Shown: piece by piece, positions 1-11,994 of the stretch
Numbering within the stretch: position 1 is the first letter of the stretch
Layout: each line of letters opens with the position of its first letter
From: Batillaria attramentaria
Lineage: Eukaryota; Mollusca; Gastropoda; Batillariidae
Assembly (NCBI GenBank): GCA_018292915.2
Contig: JACVVK020000085.1
Coordinates: 1,065,001-1,129,000 of the forward strand
Direction: 5' to 3'
Length of the DNA: 64,000 bases
Made by a program: the position numbers and the translations under genes
Notes under the pieces: model-generated
Told to the model about the DNA's origin: nothing
What the model saw: the letters and a program-made list of their open reading frames with translations, nothing else
The model's database searches: none

Positions 1-269
1 AGAAGAAAAAGAAAGAGGGGGATGGGGGGGGGGGGAGGAGTTTGTGGTTGTCTTCAGAGAAAGAAACTCCTGTGTGATACAACGATGACGTTATACAAAG
101 TAGATCTCTCGGAGGAAGCTGTAACAGACTGGAAGCTACGGCACACTTGCGATCCTGAAAAAATCTACCTATGGTGAGTTTGTTGGTGACGGAACATTCC
201 AGCACGTATAAATTATCTTGAGACTTATCGAGAGCGACGGAGGGGTCTGGGTGGACGGAACCGTCGGAT
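1..269. other. 3' flank of gene 1, nothing recognised
   Basis: A purine-rich start with a G run, then unique-looking sequence. I see no exon, repeat or RNA gene. Confidence 0.4.
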
Positions 270-275
270 TTTATT
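270..275 (-). terminator. Candidate poly(A) signal, gene 1
   Basis: AATAAA on the minus strand, 20 nt past the gene 1 stop. That is a very short 3' UTR, so another signal beyond the window edge is possible. Confidence 0.3.
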
Positions 276-294
276 TTTGTTTTTCGTTTTGTAC

Positions 295-1348
<1,054 letters not shown>

Positions 1349-1463
1349 GTTTGTCTGCAACAATATCGAGAATATGACATTAAGAATCACAGCTATGCAG
1401 CTTGCATTTTGTATCTGCCTGTCATGTCCTTTATTGTAGTGGTAACCCTCCTGCCTTCTCGCA

Positions 1464-1513
1464 ACAAACAAACAAACAAACAAACAAACAAACAAACAAA
1501 CAAACAAACAAAC
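1464..1513. repeat. (CAAA)n microsatellite in intron 1 of gene 1
   Basis: A run of AAAC units directly upstream of the signal-peptide exon. Unlike genes 2-6, gene 1 shows no longer tandem repeat beside exon 1. Poly(C) and A-rich tracts follow to about 1910. Confidence 0.9.
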
Positions 1514-2238
1514 GACTTACTTTGGAAAACTATCCTAACTACCTGAAAGTCAAGATAAAGATTCATAACGAGAAAATATCTTAAAACCGAAAAATAAAAT
1601 ATCGCTCTTTCCTTCGGTTCTAACTTTTAAAGTTTGAATTTGCCGGTGTTGACGAAAAATAGAATTTCGAAAGAGCAAAATCACTTGGTCCAACACAAAT
1701 ACTTGGTTTGTCCGACTTCCGTTCTGAATATACCTCCCCCCCCCCCCTCATCGCATCTTAAATTAGAAATTAGAAAAAAAAATAAAAGAAGATATCATCG
1801 CCACACGCATGTAAAAGAAAAAGAAAAATCAAAAGACCCCCCCCCCCCCAAAAAAAAAAAAAAAAAGAAAAAGACAAAAAAAAAAAGACGAAAAATAAAG
1901 GGAAAAAAGAGAAGACAAATCCATTGACAATGAAAATATTAATATTATCTGCATTGCACTGGAAAACAAATAAAAAACAATTGACCCAAACCTGAATATA
2001 TCGATCATCGAAAAATACATTGCACACAGATTTCCGATATTTACGAAAACAGACGCCAAAACGGTGACGCTGGGGAACTTTTTGAAGAATGGGGTGGAGA
2101 ACCCATGGGCTTTCCCGAGTGCAGAGATGCCATATTGAACTGAACTGAACAGAACTGGACATCAAAAGTTAAATAAGAACCCAAGCTACCTTAACAAGCT
2201 CGTTCAGTGTTTCACGTAAAAAGAAAAAAGAACTTTAC

Positions 2239-2358
2239 CTTTTGGTAATCCTTTCTAGCAGGTGTCCGCAAAAAAGAAGAAACAATTGATGAGAGTAAGA
2301 GGGTGACTAGAAGCGGTTCTGGTCCCCAGAGGCGGGATGGTGCAGACCTGACTTCCAG
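2239..2358 (-). other. Non-coding exon 1 (5' UTR) of gene 1
   Basis: The donor is AAAAG/GTAAAG with last exon base 2239. The 5' end is an estimate, about 30 nt below TTTAAA. It contains GTGACTAGAAGCGG (plus-strand reading), also present in exon 1 of gene 2, which ties the two as recent duplicates. Confidence 0.55.
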
Positions 2359-2384
2359 TAGCACCACTGCTAAAGGTGCCTGCC

Positions 2385-2411
2385 TTTAAAGACCTGGTCT
2401 CGGTTACGTCA
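2385..2411 (-). promoter_or_regulatory. Core promoter of gene 1 (TTTAAA + TGACGTAA)
   Basis: Minus-strand TGACGTAA (2411-2404) lies 13 nt upstream of TTTAAA (2390-2385). Gene 2 has exactly the same pair and gap. TGACGTAA resembles ATF/CREB or bZIP half-sites, and TTTAAA could serve as a TATA-type element. Both roles are inferred from family-wide conservation. Confidence 0.6.
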
Positions 2412-2548
2412 TCAGGGCCTGGATCACGAACTCGCTATTATTCGGACATCGCTGGTGCCGGGCTTGTGATGGCCCGTCATAATGTGCCATGTCAGAGAGA
2501 GTGCATGTTCGGACAAACACATTCATACAGACACGTGTGCACAGATGA

Positions 2549-2618
<70 letters not shown>
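2549..2618. repeat. (GCAC)n(AC)n microsatellite
   Basis: Tetranucleotide GCAC units pass into dinucleotide AC units. An (ATT)n tract follows at about 2767-2797. Confidence 0.95.
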
Positions 2619-2620
<2 letters not shown>

Positions 2621-2765
2621 ATGCATTCTACCGTAGGTAGATCCGAGGTGCACTCTGAAAGTCCTGAGATACTGGGCTTATAAAAAGATAAGGAAACTTC
2701 GCCTTCACGGACGTGTAGAGTAAGTTACTTCTAGATTTGGCGTCAATAGTCATTAACACCAAGCT

Positions 2766-2796
<31 letters not shown>

Positions 2797-3020
2797 CATA
2801 CTCATCATCATCGTCCTCGTCGCCGTCGTCACCGTCGTCCTTATTATTTCACAGGAGATTTACAGATACATCGGCAGTGCAAAGCCAGCAAACAAACTAA
2901 AAAAAACACAAACAAAAAACACACACACACACACACCTAAAAAAACAAACCTAAAACAAAAATCGAACCAGACCTAATCAAAACAATGGCACAGAACGCA
3001 CAAGAACAAAATTAGATCAC

Positions 3021-3193
<173 letters not shown>

Positions 3194-3923
3194 CCCGAAA
3201 GAACCAAGCCTCATTACTTTCAGAATACCCCTCGGATTTTTTTTTTTTTTGGGGGGGGGGCGAGCAGATACTTAGTAAACAGCTTGAGACGGATGGACAG
3301 CACGCAAGCACTCTCGCTTTTTATGCCACTTAAAACATTATTTTTTGGCCTTGCAAAAGACAACGTTAATCGTTAAAAGTGGGGAAAATGCATGGCTAAT
3401 TGCGTTATCTCGTAACACCATGAACCTCCAAAACCCCCATCTCCTTAGTCACTGTTCAACGTGACGCACACTTCCTTTGTTTCTGTCCTCGTCACAGCTC
3501 CTCATCTTTATTGGCGCCTGTGTTAAAGAGTATGGACAGATGCATATATATTGTAGACACATTTTTTTCCATCGGGATGCACAAGCCTTAAGCTAGGGCT
3601 TAGGATGTCAACTGGAATGTTATTACGTGTGTGGGAATGCTTCAGTTTGCCTTGCGCCCATTTAATATGGAGAAATACGAAGCACATGTCAAATGGAATG
3701 AACTTAGATATTAAAGTCTGCGAGACCCTGAACCGTGAACTCGAAATCAAGTTAATGCTAATATTAAAAATAATGGTGTGTCAAACCTGTCCTTGACCCC
3801 CCCCCCCCCCCACACACACACAGAGTGTTTACAGCGAAAGTCATCCTGAATTTTTTTTGGGGGGGACATTTCTTGCCAGGCAGAAGAGAGCTAGCTGCCA
3901 CACAGTCACCAGACACACTAACA

Positions 3924-4055
3924 AACGAACGAGTAAACATACAAACAACAAACAGACATACTTTCCCCTCATTTCAAAGTGACAGGAATAGATACATATT
4001 CCTACGATTTTGAAATAAGGAAAAGTATGTCTGTTTGTATGTTTACTCGTTCGTA
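3924..4055. repeat. Imperfect inverted repeat
   Basis: The left arm includes AACGAGTAAACATACAAAC and ACAGACATACTTT. The right arm reads back AAAGTATGTCTG and GTATGTTTACTCGTT. The left arm has a few extra bases. Nothing else is recognised between 3200 and 4650. Confidence 0.7.
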
Positions 4056-4655
4056 TCTAGATGTATTTTAGAGAGGGAGATTTTGGGTTCGTTTTAGGCT
4101 AAGATTTAGGGTCAGAGTTCAGGGGTAGGGTGCGTTGCATTGCTGCAGTCGCACGTGGTGCTTTTACACGGAGCAAGTGAACCTAGAGAGTAAGTAATTA
4201 AAAAACTATTTCTTCATCCCAGAATAAGTTGTTTGCAAAACCAACGCCCTAAGTCGTTGTTATGGCCGCTGTTCTATCAGCTATTCCATCAATTTTTACT
4301 CCCTCCGGAAATCTTCGAATGCTTCCGAGCGGATACGGAAATGACCTTGTGTGGGCTGCTCATGCTTTATGCGCGAAGTCTTTGCGCACGAATACATACT
4401 TCCTGAGGCACATAAATTACCACTCTTGTATTCAAGACTTGTAGCTTCGGAGTAGCTTACTGAAATATAAATCACTGTCCACTTCAAAGCAAAAGTGACA
4501 AAAAGCCGGTACAGAATGAAGCATGCTATACATCCAAATTGTGGACGTCTGTTGAACACTCCCCTCATAACTCTTTACGGAATTCAATTTAATTATTTTA
4601 AGCTCACGGGTGTGTACAAAGAAAACACAGAGACACCTTTAGAACACATGCAATC

Positions 4656-4803
4656 ATCATGATCATCATCATCATCATCATCATCTATTATTCATGTGTT
4701 TATTTATCACCTTTTGTATACATTTGTAAAGCGCCTAGAGCCCCGGCTTCGGAGATTAGGCGCTATAAAAATCATCATCATCATCATCATCACCATCACC
4801 ACT
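4656..4803 (+). repeat. (ATC)n tracts around a retroelement-like 3' tail
   Basis: Two ATC-repeat blocks flank AAAGCGCCTAGAGC and TTAGGCGCTATAAAAATC. Similar AAAGCGC..GGCGCTATA tails follow the reverse-transcriptase relic ending near 44252, so this is probably the 3' end of a non-LTR retroelement or SINE. Confidence 0.55.
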
Positions 4804-4839
4804 TCGTATTATGTAGGTGCTTTACCAATTTCTTGAACT

Positions 4840-5190
4840 TGCTCAAAGCGCCTCGAACTGAACCCAACACGCTCGCTCACGTGAATCACACCCATTCTCT
4901 CACCTACTGGACATGAACACGTCACAGTCACGTGGTTCGAAGGGCCAGCGCAGCAGTTTCAGGTTCGGAATTAAGAATTGCAATTTATTTTCGATTTTTG
5001 TGGGCTGAACATTTCCAAAGCAGAGGAGGAGGAAGCCGTAGTACCCGAAGAGAACCCCTGACGATCGGCCCGAACGAACGGTGCCCCATTCGAGAAGGAA
5101 ACATTCTTTGCCACGGTTGGGACGCGAACCTGACCTATCGCATCGGTGACGAAGTCCCGACCACTCGACCACCAAACAAACCACTAGAAC
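4840..5190 (-). mobile_element. tRNA-derived SINE, family 3
   Basis: On the minus strand a tRNA-like head (A-box-like TGGTCGAGTGG, B-box-like GGTTCGCGTCC) is followed by a body that recurs inverted at 8103-8395 and again at the right window edge. The open frame across it is not a gene. Confidence 0.65.
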
Positions 5191-5474
5191 ATTTGCAGGA
5201 GAACACCTTCTGTAAACTGTCGTAGCTGAGATATGAATCAAAATACCTGTTTTTTTTTCTTTTTTCTTCAAGCGTAATGTTTACGTCTTGTTTTGTGGCC
5301 ATAATATGAAATTTCCCTTTTTAGTGAAGAATCACGTATTTTCAATCAATTTTAATCAAAATGTACGACTTTTGATCCGTGGGTATCGAGAGTTCTGAAA
5401 ATCAAATTTTTGCCACGTGGCACCAACCTTACATGCAATTGATAACAAAGATAATGGAGTTTTTCACACGGTCA

Positions 5475-5675
5475 GACGGACATGGGGGGGGGGGGGGGAA
5501 GAAAAAATAAATAAAAGAAAAGGAAAAGACGTTCTTTGCATCTGATTTTGCGCTGCGACAACCACTAGTTTCGAGTTTTTCTTGTTGGGGTTTGTTGTTG
5601 TTGTTTTTGTTGTTGTTGGGATTTTTTTCGGGGTGTGGGGGGAGGGGGGGAGGGGGAGGGGGGTGGTAAAAAGCT
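5475..5675. repeat. G-rich and TTG-rich low-complexity tract
   Basis: G runs at about 5485-5498 and 5630-5665 enclose GTT-rich sequence. Confidence 0.7.
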
Positions 5676-5681
5676 TTTCTT

Positions 5682-5862
5682 GTTTCTCTTTATTTAAATT
5701 CATGGTTGGGTTGTTTGTTTGCTTTGGTTGTTGTTACATGTAGTTCTCTTTATTTAAATTCGTGGTTTGTTTGTTTGTTTCGGTTGTTGTTACAGGTAGT
5801 TCTCTTTATTTGAATTCAAGGTTTGTTTGTTTGTTTGCTTTAGTTGTTGTAACATGCAGTTC
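5682..5862 (+). repeat. Minisatellite, about 60 bp, three copies
   Basis: Units begin TTCTCTTTATTTAAATTC and end near TTGTTGTTACATGTAG. They are followed by an (AT)n run at 5878-5892. Confidence 0.8.
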
Positions 5863-5984
5863 TCTTTATTATAATTTTATATATATATATATGTTGCATG
5901 TAGTTTGTTACCTTTCAGTTCTGTGTTCGTGTGATATGTAGTTCGTGTGTGTGTCAAGTGAGTTGATGTTATGTATGTAATTCA

Positions 5985-6042
5985 ATTGATTCATGTACCC
6001 CTATCGGGGTCAGGAATAAACCAACTTGACTTGACTTGACAC
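5985..6042 (+). repeat. Retroelement-like 3' end with (TTGAC)n tail
   Basis: CCCTATCGGGGTCAGGAATAAA is followed by ACTTGACTTGACTTGAC, the kind of short-unit tail seen on non-LTR elements. No coding part is left. From 6043 to 6850 I recognise nothing except C and A tracts. Confidence 0.4.
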
Positions 6043-6851
6043 GGTAGGACGCTTACTCTATATATACTGTCTGCAAACTTGGAAGTATGTTCGTGTTCAT
6101 GTTAGCAATGCGCAAGGTGTATTACACAGTAGGGCGAATAATAGTTCTTTGTCCATCTAAATGAAGCCAATTAGCGTTTAGGTTGTCATGTTAAAGCTTA
6201 ATTTATTCACATTTTGATGGCTGTGACTACGTTTATTTCCAGGTACGTTTTTACTTTACAGTGAAAAATAGCCAGATTACCGCTAAGGTTTACGATGGTA
6301 CGCAGCCAAGGTTGAAAAACCAAATTTCTGGAAATTCAGACCAAATGTTAATTGCAAAGTAGTGACTTCCCAATTTTGTCTGTAACGGAATTTATCCCCC
6401 CCCCCCCACGGAAAAGTTACAACATTCCCCTCCCACCCCAGGACCTAGCCTCCAAACATACCCCCTCCATCGGAAAAAAACAGGAAAGATAAAGAAAGAA
6501 AAAGAAAAAGAAAAAAAGAATCAGGTGTGCTTCTGCGTCAAATGCCAAAATGACGAATCGGGGGCTTAATTCTCACCATTAATGTCCAGCAGACCCTTCA
6601 CTCGAGTGTTTCTGTAAAGATTTGCATTTTTACAGCATTAATCTATCCTTTGTTTCTTAGCTTGGGGTCCATCGGGTACATGAAAATATACTGCTATTTT
6701 GAGAGACATGTCCACCACCTCCTGTCAGACCAGTTAAACAGAAGAAGGGAAAAGTGTGACTAAAAGTACATGGTAGAACTTGACTATACCCTTCACTTCC
6801 CTATCCACCTCCGCAGCTCCATCTCCCTTTTTTTTTCTTTTTTCTTTTTTG

Positions 6852-7516
6852 CTGCCCCAACCCTTTGCCACTTCAGTGGTGCTCTCCCCACGTCTTGGGT
6901 GGAATCCACGGAGGGCTCGAAAGCTGGGGCAATTTTTATCGTGCATGATGACGGAGATGAGGATGATGGTAAGATGATGCCATGGAGGTCCGTTTGGTTT
7001 GGGACTGCGGGAGAGGACCGCATTCCACGCTTTCTGTCATAATTATCCCGGCGTTAACCAGGCCGGGGAACTACGGCACCTGCGATGCCGGCCGTGTAAT
7101 CATCATAAGACGCGTCATACCAAGAAAGCACCCCCAAAGTCGCACCCGTGAAGTGAGTGAATCTCGGCTGTGTGGCAACAGCCTCCCCACTGGGCGGGAG
7201 CCGGGGTGGCCGAATGGTAGAGCGTTGGACTCTCAATGCTCGGGTCGTGAGTTCGAATCCCGCCGTCTGGGGCCAAATATTTGTGTTGGCCTTTTTTCTC
7301 GTTGCCCCGTCTTTGATATCACCCTTATGTGGTGGAAAAGGACGTTAAACTCCCAAACACCCACCCACCCCACCCTCCCCACTGGGCCCATAGCACACCC
7401 GCTTTGGGTAGGAGCCGATCTAGGTAGGAAAAATCCCGCTTGCCTTGGCTAGGACTGGAACCTGGGTCTCCCGGTCCATGGTCCGAAGTGCTGACCACTA
7501 CACTATGGGGGCCGGT
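6852..7516 (-). mobile_element. tRNA-derived SINE, family 2, long copy interrupted by a family 1 SINE
   Basis: The minus strand starts with a tRNA-like head near 7516 (GTGTAGTGGTCAGCACTTC, GGTTCCAGTCC). Its body matches 32583-33072 to the end. The copy is split at 7182-7387 by a nested SINE. Confidence 0.8.
7196..7373 (+). mobile_element. tRNA-derived SINE, family 1, full copy nested in family 2
   Basis: A-box-like TGGCCGAATGG, B-box-like GAGTTCGAATCC, a body with CCAAATATTTGTG, and a 3' end GGAAAAGGACGTTAAAC followed by CCCAAACACCCACCC. It is flanked by the 14-bp direct repeat CCTCCCCACTGGGC at 7182-7195 and 7374-7387. Confidence 0.9.
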
Positions 7517-8102
7517 TAATCAGGCAAGTTTTGATGAGCGCCTTTCCTAAACCCTGTGGACAAAGTCATGAAGTTTCATGGATGCATCATGAACAAAGTC
7601 GCGGACGTTTGAGTGAAAGTGTGGGTGAGGGGGGCAACCACGATGCACGGCGAAAGTTAGAGGTCTCGCAGTTAAATATTTTCCAAAAGTTTCTACTCGG
7701 AGAACAGACGGCACGAATTTTTCTCGATGGCCTGGATTTTGTGTTTGTCATAAACGTTCAGCAATAGGACTGAGTGGAATGTTTTTGCAGAAATGACCCT
7801 TTCCTCCTTCTCTGTCTCCATCGTTTTTCCCAAGTATTCTCGGGTGTATTTTGTATGCACGCCAAATAGTGTCTTGAGACTTCTTCGAGTGTTGTTCAAA
7901 TGACCGGCGAAGCTGTGGGCGGGATCAGAACATAAAAATGTTGCTTTTCTCAAAGTTCAGGGTGAGTGCATTGAGATCACAACTGTTCAGAGAGACGACA
8001 GTTTATTCCCAGATGAAAAGTGCACAGCCCTTTTAATAAATTGATAAATTAATATTATATATTATGTATAAATATTTTATTCGCGCCAACGTTGTATACT
8101 AA
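7517..8102. other. No feature recognised
   Basis: Unique-looking sequence. The short open frames here lack splice or family signals. Confidence 0.4.
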
Positions 8103-8395
8103 ACACCGCTCATTCGGGCCCTCCGTCAGGGGTTCGCTCCGGGTACTCCGGCATCCTCCATGTCTGCTTTCGAAATGATAAGACCACACAATTTGAAAAT
8201 ATATATATGCAATTCTTGATTTCCGAAATTTAAATTGCTGAGCTGACCCTTCGCAACGCGTAATTGTTGTGTGTTCATGTCCAGCGTCTGAGGATGCGTG
8301 TGATTCATGTGAGCGTGCGTGTTGGGTTTAGCTCGCGGCGCTTGGGGATAAAGCGCCTATATTAATGCAATTATTATCATTATTATTATTATCCG
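8103..8395 (+). mobile_element. tRNA-derived SINE, family 3, 5'-truncated
   Basis: Inverted relative of the copy at 4840-5190: shared GGGTTC..GGGTACT near the start, then TGTTCATGTCCAG, GTGATTCATGTGAGCG and GTGTTGGGTT. It ends in AAAGCGCC and an (ATT)n tail. The tRNA-like head is missing. Confidence 0.65.
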
Positions 8396-8454
8396 CTTGA
8401 ACTCTAACAGGACAAATGTCTTGACTGACCGAAAAAGTATAAGACATCAGGAAG

Positions 8455-8515
8455 AAAAAAAATCCTTCTGTAACGGCTTAGGCATCTTGCTGGAATGGAC
8501 CCGCTTCCTGATTTC

Positions 8516-8548
<33 letters not shown>

Positions 8549-8637
8549 AATTTAACCCTAGAGCCAGTTTAGTTCGAGGCTAGACTCTAACCCGGGGCTA
8601 AAATCCCTAACCTCCACTTCTGCATGCGGAGCCTGGT
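8455..8637. mobile_element. Divergent relative of the GGGCCC MITE
   Basis: Shares GGAATGGACCCGCTTCCTGA and the CTCTAACCC / GAGCCAGTTTAGTTCGAG parts with the elements at 12887 and 27380, in inverted order. A (CAA)n run at 8518-8549 interrupts it. Confidence 0.6.
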
Positions 8638-8994
8638 AATGTTGACAAATTTCTGTCAAATTCATGATAACGTCTTTGTAGGCGATAAACTGTCGTGCGT
8701 TGTAGGATACCTGCATGCAGTTCGTCGCGATGGTTTCAGCTCTTGTAAGTTCTGATCCTACGAATGATTAAATCTTTGTGGTGTTTTGGTTAGCAGGGAC
8801 TTTATGTCACGTACCTGTATGATGAATTTACAACTAAAACAACTATCAATGTTTCATGCATGCTGTTGAACTGATTCCAGGTTCACGGAGTATAATAATG
8901 TTTCAGAAGATTTAAAATGGCAAGATCGTTGTATATTCTTCACAAACGGTATCCAGCGAATGTGTTTTGGAGAAGAAAAACAAAACACCGACAA

Positions 8995-8997
<3 letters not shown>

Positions 8998-9072
<75 letters not shown>

Positions 9073-9136
9073 CGCGCGCATGTTTGTGGCTATAATACTT
9101 TTAACATACTTCGGTCTGTCTGCCCCCCCCCCCCTC

Positions 9137-9213
<77 letters not shown>
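8998..9213. repeat. Convergent (TG)n and (AC)n microsatellites
   Basis: (TG)n at 8998-9068 faces (AC)n at 9143-9213 across about 75 bp. The two blocks are complementary and could fold into one long hairpin. Confidence 0.9.
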
Positions 9214-9214
<1 letters not shown>

Positions 9215-9647
9215 CACCACCACCACCAACACAAAAACACCAGCACTTGACAACAGACAACCGCAGTCTCAACAAAACGAAACAAAGGAGACCAAGAACT
9301 TTATATGAGGCAGTTACTGTTTTATTTACCCGAACGGACCAGACGTTCAATTTCTTTCTTTCAAATATGGCGGTCGGTCAAGTTCAAGGCAAATATGGCA
9401 AGGTTGCAAACTCACTCACTGACTTTTTACACCGATAACGACAAACATAACAAGCTTCGTTAGAAAATATTCAGTTTTTTTTACAGTGTAAAAGAAATCT
9501 GAGCTTGGGAGAAAGGAATATCACAATCATGAATAAATATACTGCAATCTGTGCAGAATACATTTTCAAAATCAGTACTAGTGCATTTTACGATTTGAGG
9601 GTCAACAATCTGCCAGTTTCATCCAAGAAACATTTCGCAGACAGATG

Positions 9648-9738
9648 TGACGCAACCAGTATTGATGTGACGTAGCTAGCACGGATGTGACGTAGCCAGC
9701 ATGGATGTGACGTAGCCACTGGCCCGGAAGTGACGTAA
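9648..9738 (+). promoter_or_regulatory. 20-bp-period array of TGACG sites
   Basis: TGACGCAA at 9648, TGACGTAG at 9668, 9688 and 9708, and TGACGTAA at 9731: four sites exactly 20 bp apart and a fifth 23 bp on. The core matches the TGACGYAA element of the cluster promoters. It lies about 430 bp beyond the gene 2 stop. An enhancer or response-element role is inference; it may be a chance minisatellite. Confidence 0.45.
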
Positions 9739-10169
9739 CCAAGTCTTTGAAATGTAGCCAAAGTGCCTGTATTACATGCTCGAGCAGGTGTTCACTGTCA
9801 CTGAAGACTTCTCTGCAGCGTTTTTTTTTTTTTTTTAAATTTTTTTTGAGACAATTTTCAGTTCTTTTGCAAGGGACGTCTTTTCGTAGGAGAAACAGGT
9901 TGGCATACAAAGCGTTTGGAAGAAAGTTTGACGCGAAGAGGGGCGGTGGCGGAAGGGGTGAGAGTAGGGAAGGCAGTGCAGAGTGAAGAGGTGAAGCAGG
10001 GGAGAGGGTCCCTAACCCAAAATGGTGGCCGCAGAAAGGCAGGTACTAGAACGTACCAGACGATTTTTTTTGGGGGGTGGGGGTATGGTCAGAGGCGTAA
10101 AAGGGAGTGTGGAGTGAAAGGGGGGGGGGGGGGTAGGAAGGAAAGGGGGTTTTGGATTTACCGTTCTGT

Positions 10170-11994
10170 CTAACCCATAAGACCGAGGCCACCGCCACCG
10201 CCACCCATACCAGGCATAGGTGGCATTCCACCTCCCATGCCTCCCATGCCTCCGCCACCTCCTCCTCCACCGCCTCCTCCCATCATGGACATGATCATGA
10301 TTATGGGCAGCATCGCGGCCATGCCGTCGCCTCCACCTCCACCCATCATCCTCATTAACATCGGCAGCAACATCTGCATCATCATCCCGCCGCCCATTCC
10401 TCCACCGCCTCCCAACATGCTCATCAGGCCTGTGAAAACAAAATTCAGACATGTAAAACTGTCAGTTTCCGTATCCAGTACAAGCTAGCAGTTTTGGTGC
10501 ATCGTCATGTTGTTGGTACCCTCCCCGCCTTATCAATTTTGTCCGCTTCGCTATGCAACCTACAATCCGTAGCGTACCCCTCCGCTCATCAAGTGAATAG
10601 CTTCTTAAAATTCCTAGGAGAAATTTGAAATCTTTTGGTGAACGTGGTTTCCGGTTTTCCGCGCCACCAGTCTGGAATTCGCTACCTGCTGGCCTGAGAC
10701 AGCAACAAATTCTGTTTTATTTCAAGTCAGAGTATCAGCAGAGGGCAAGTTGAAACAAATGAGTTTTAATTTCAAGTCAGAGTTTAAAACTCATTTGTTT
10801 CAACTTGCCCTCTGCTGATACATGTACATGCAACCGTGGTGCCTGCTGTTTTAGGATGTGTTCTATGTGTGTGTGTGTGAGTGATGTGTGAATGCGCAAT
10901 GAGTTGATGCGCTTTTTCAAGAATTGCGTTTTATACATGTGATTTATTTTTTTTCCTTATTTGTCCAACGGATCAGATGGCAATACCGATCTTGAGGCAG
11001 ACACGTTCATGTTATACCACAAAAACAACAACAACAACAACAACAACTACTACTACTATTACTACTACTACTACTACCAACAGCTACTACTACTACTACT
11101 ACTACTACCAGCATCAGACTGTAGTGCACTGGTGAGCCCGAATAGCCGAGCTGGTTGAGCGTTTGGCTTTCAGTGCTCGGGTCGTGAGTTCGAATCCCGG
11201 CCGGAGGCAAATAATTGTGCTGACTTTTTCCTTGTGTCGCCGTCTTTGTTATCAATCGTTTCTGGTGGAAAAGGACGTTAAACCCTCAAGCACCTGCCCA
11301 ACCTACCCTGCAATGAAGTTCCTAACCAGCTAACCAACGACCAGCCAGCCATGGTCCATTCTTTTTGAAATTGCCACCTTCCACAGTATTCTTCCTGTAG
11401 GTCACTGCGAGAGACGGGATAGCCGAATGGTACAGCGTTGGCCTTTCAATGCTCGGGTTGTGAGTTCGAAATTCCAGCTACGGCCATAAATATTTCTAGT
11501 GACCTTTTTCTCGTTGCCCCGTCTTTGATATCACCCACACGTGATGTAAAAGGGACTTAAAGTTAAACTCCAAAACACCCACCCATCTACTCCGTAGGTC
11601 ATTCGTGTGTTCTCAGTATAGACATTTCTTTTGAGTCCAATCAGTTCAGTTCAGCTCATTTTTTTTTTTTTTGCGCTCAGTAAACACATACACGCTCCAA
11701 CCCATCAACATCGTCGTAATTTCGTAGACTGTATACGAAACTCAACAACACCAAGGTTGATCAGACACTGGTTACTGTAACCAAAATTTCAGCTGTAGTA
11801 AAATAAAAGTGTCGTTGTAATTGTCAAATCAGGATGTGCGTCCACTTGGTCGACGACTCAAACTTCGCGAATCTTCTTACGTTGTATGACACATCAAAAC
11901 TATATGAAGCGCAGTATAAGAACTTACCTTGTGCCGAGATGTGTGTGGCAAAGCAAGAGACCAGAACGAGTGTGAAGAACAGAAACTTGAACAT
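10170..11994 (-). CDS. Secreted Met/Gly-rich protein, cluster gene 2 (two coding exons)
   Basis: Coding exon 2 is 11994-11928 and exon 3 is 10429-10170 (stop TAG). The donor is CAAG/GTAAGT, the acceptor TTCACAG, and the phase-1 junction gives a Gly codon. The acceptor before exon 2 (TTGCAG, then ACAAACATG) is identical to gene 1. The product is 108 aa. The signal peptide (MFKFLFFTLV, ending THISAQ) matches gene 1 at 19 of 22 residues. The mature part has about 23 Met in 85 residues. It has two Met/Leu segments, MMQMLLPMLMR at about 39-49 and a segment with MLPIIMIMSMM at about 59-72, each followed by a run of Gly, then a Gly/Met/Pro tail. There is no Cys. The leader is much better conserved between genes 1 and 2 than the Gly tracts. 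Intron 2 holds a retroelement relic and two SINEs. Function unknown. Confidence 0.8.
10634..10818 (+). pseudogene. 3' end of a non-LTR reverse transcriptase ORF, rearranged
   Basis: Translation gives FSAPPVWNSLPAGLR followed by FKSE, then, after an inserted inverted segment, FKTHLFQLALC and a stop. WNSLP..LR..FK..LKTHLF is the usual C-terminal tail of metazoan non-LTR reverse transcriptases. It lies antisense inside intron 2 of gene 2. Confidence 0.7.
10733..10820. repeat. Perfect 36-bp inverted repeat
   Basis: Arms at 10733-10768 and 10785-10820 are exact reverse complements around a 16-nt loop. The 13-mer TTCAAGTCAGAGT occurs just before the left arm (10721) and again in the loop (10771), as expected from a template-switch event. 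Confidence 0.95.
11018..11110. repeat. (CAA)n and (CTA)n microsatellites
   Basis: CAA units to about 11046, then CTA/TTA units to about 11110, in intron 2 of gene 2. Confidence 0.9.
11133..11305 (+). mobile_element. SINE family 1, diverged copy
   Basis: Head with AGCCGAGCTGG and GAGTTCGAATCC, and 3' end GGAAAAGGACGTTAAACCC. It lacks part of the CCAAATATTTGTG block. Confidence 0.75.
11411..11588 (+). mobile_element. SINE family 1 copy
   Basis: Head AGCCGAATGGTACAGCGTTGG, body with GTTGCCCCGTCTTTGATATC, 3' end CTCCAAAACACCCACCC. A few indels. Confidence 0.8.

Noticed and set aside
7201..7275. tRNA gene at this and the other A-box/B-box sites
   Set aside because: They cannot form a full acceptor-paired cloverleaf and continue into a shared SINE body.
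8854..9438. Long frames of repeated Cys-Val or His-Thr here and at every CA/TG tract
   Set aside because: Any dinucleotide repeat is open in all frames; these are microsatellite artefacts.
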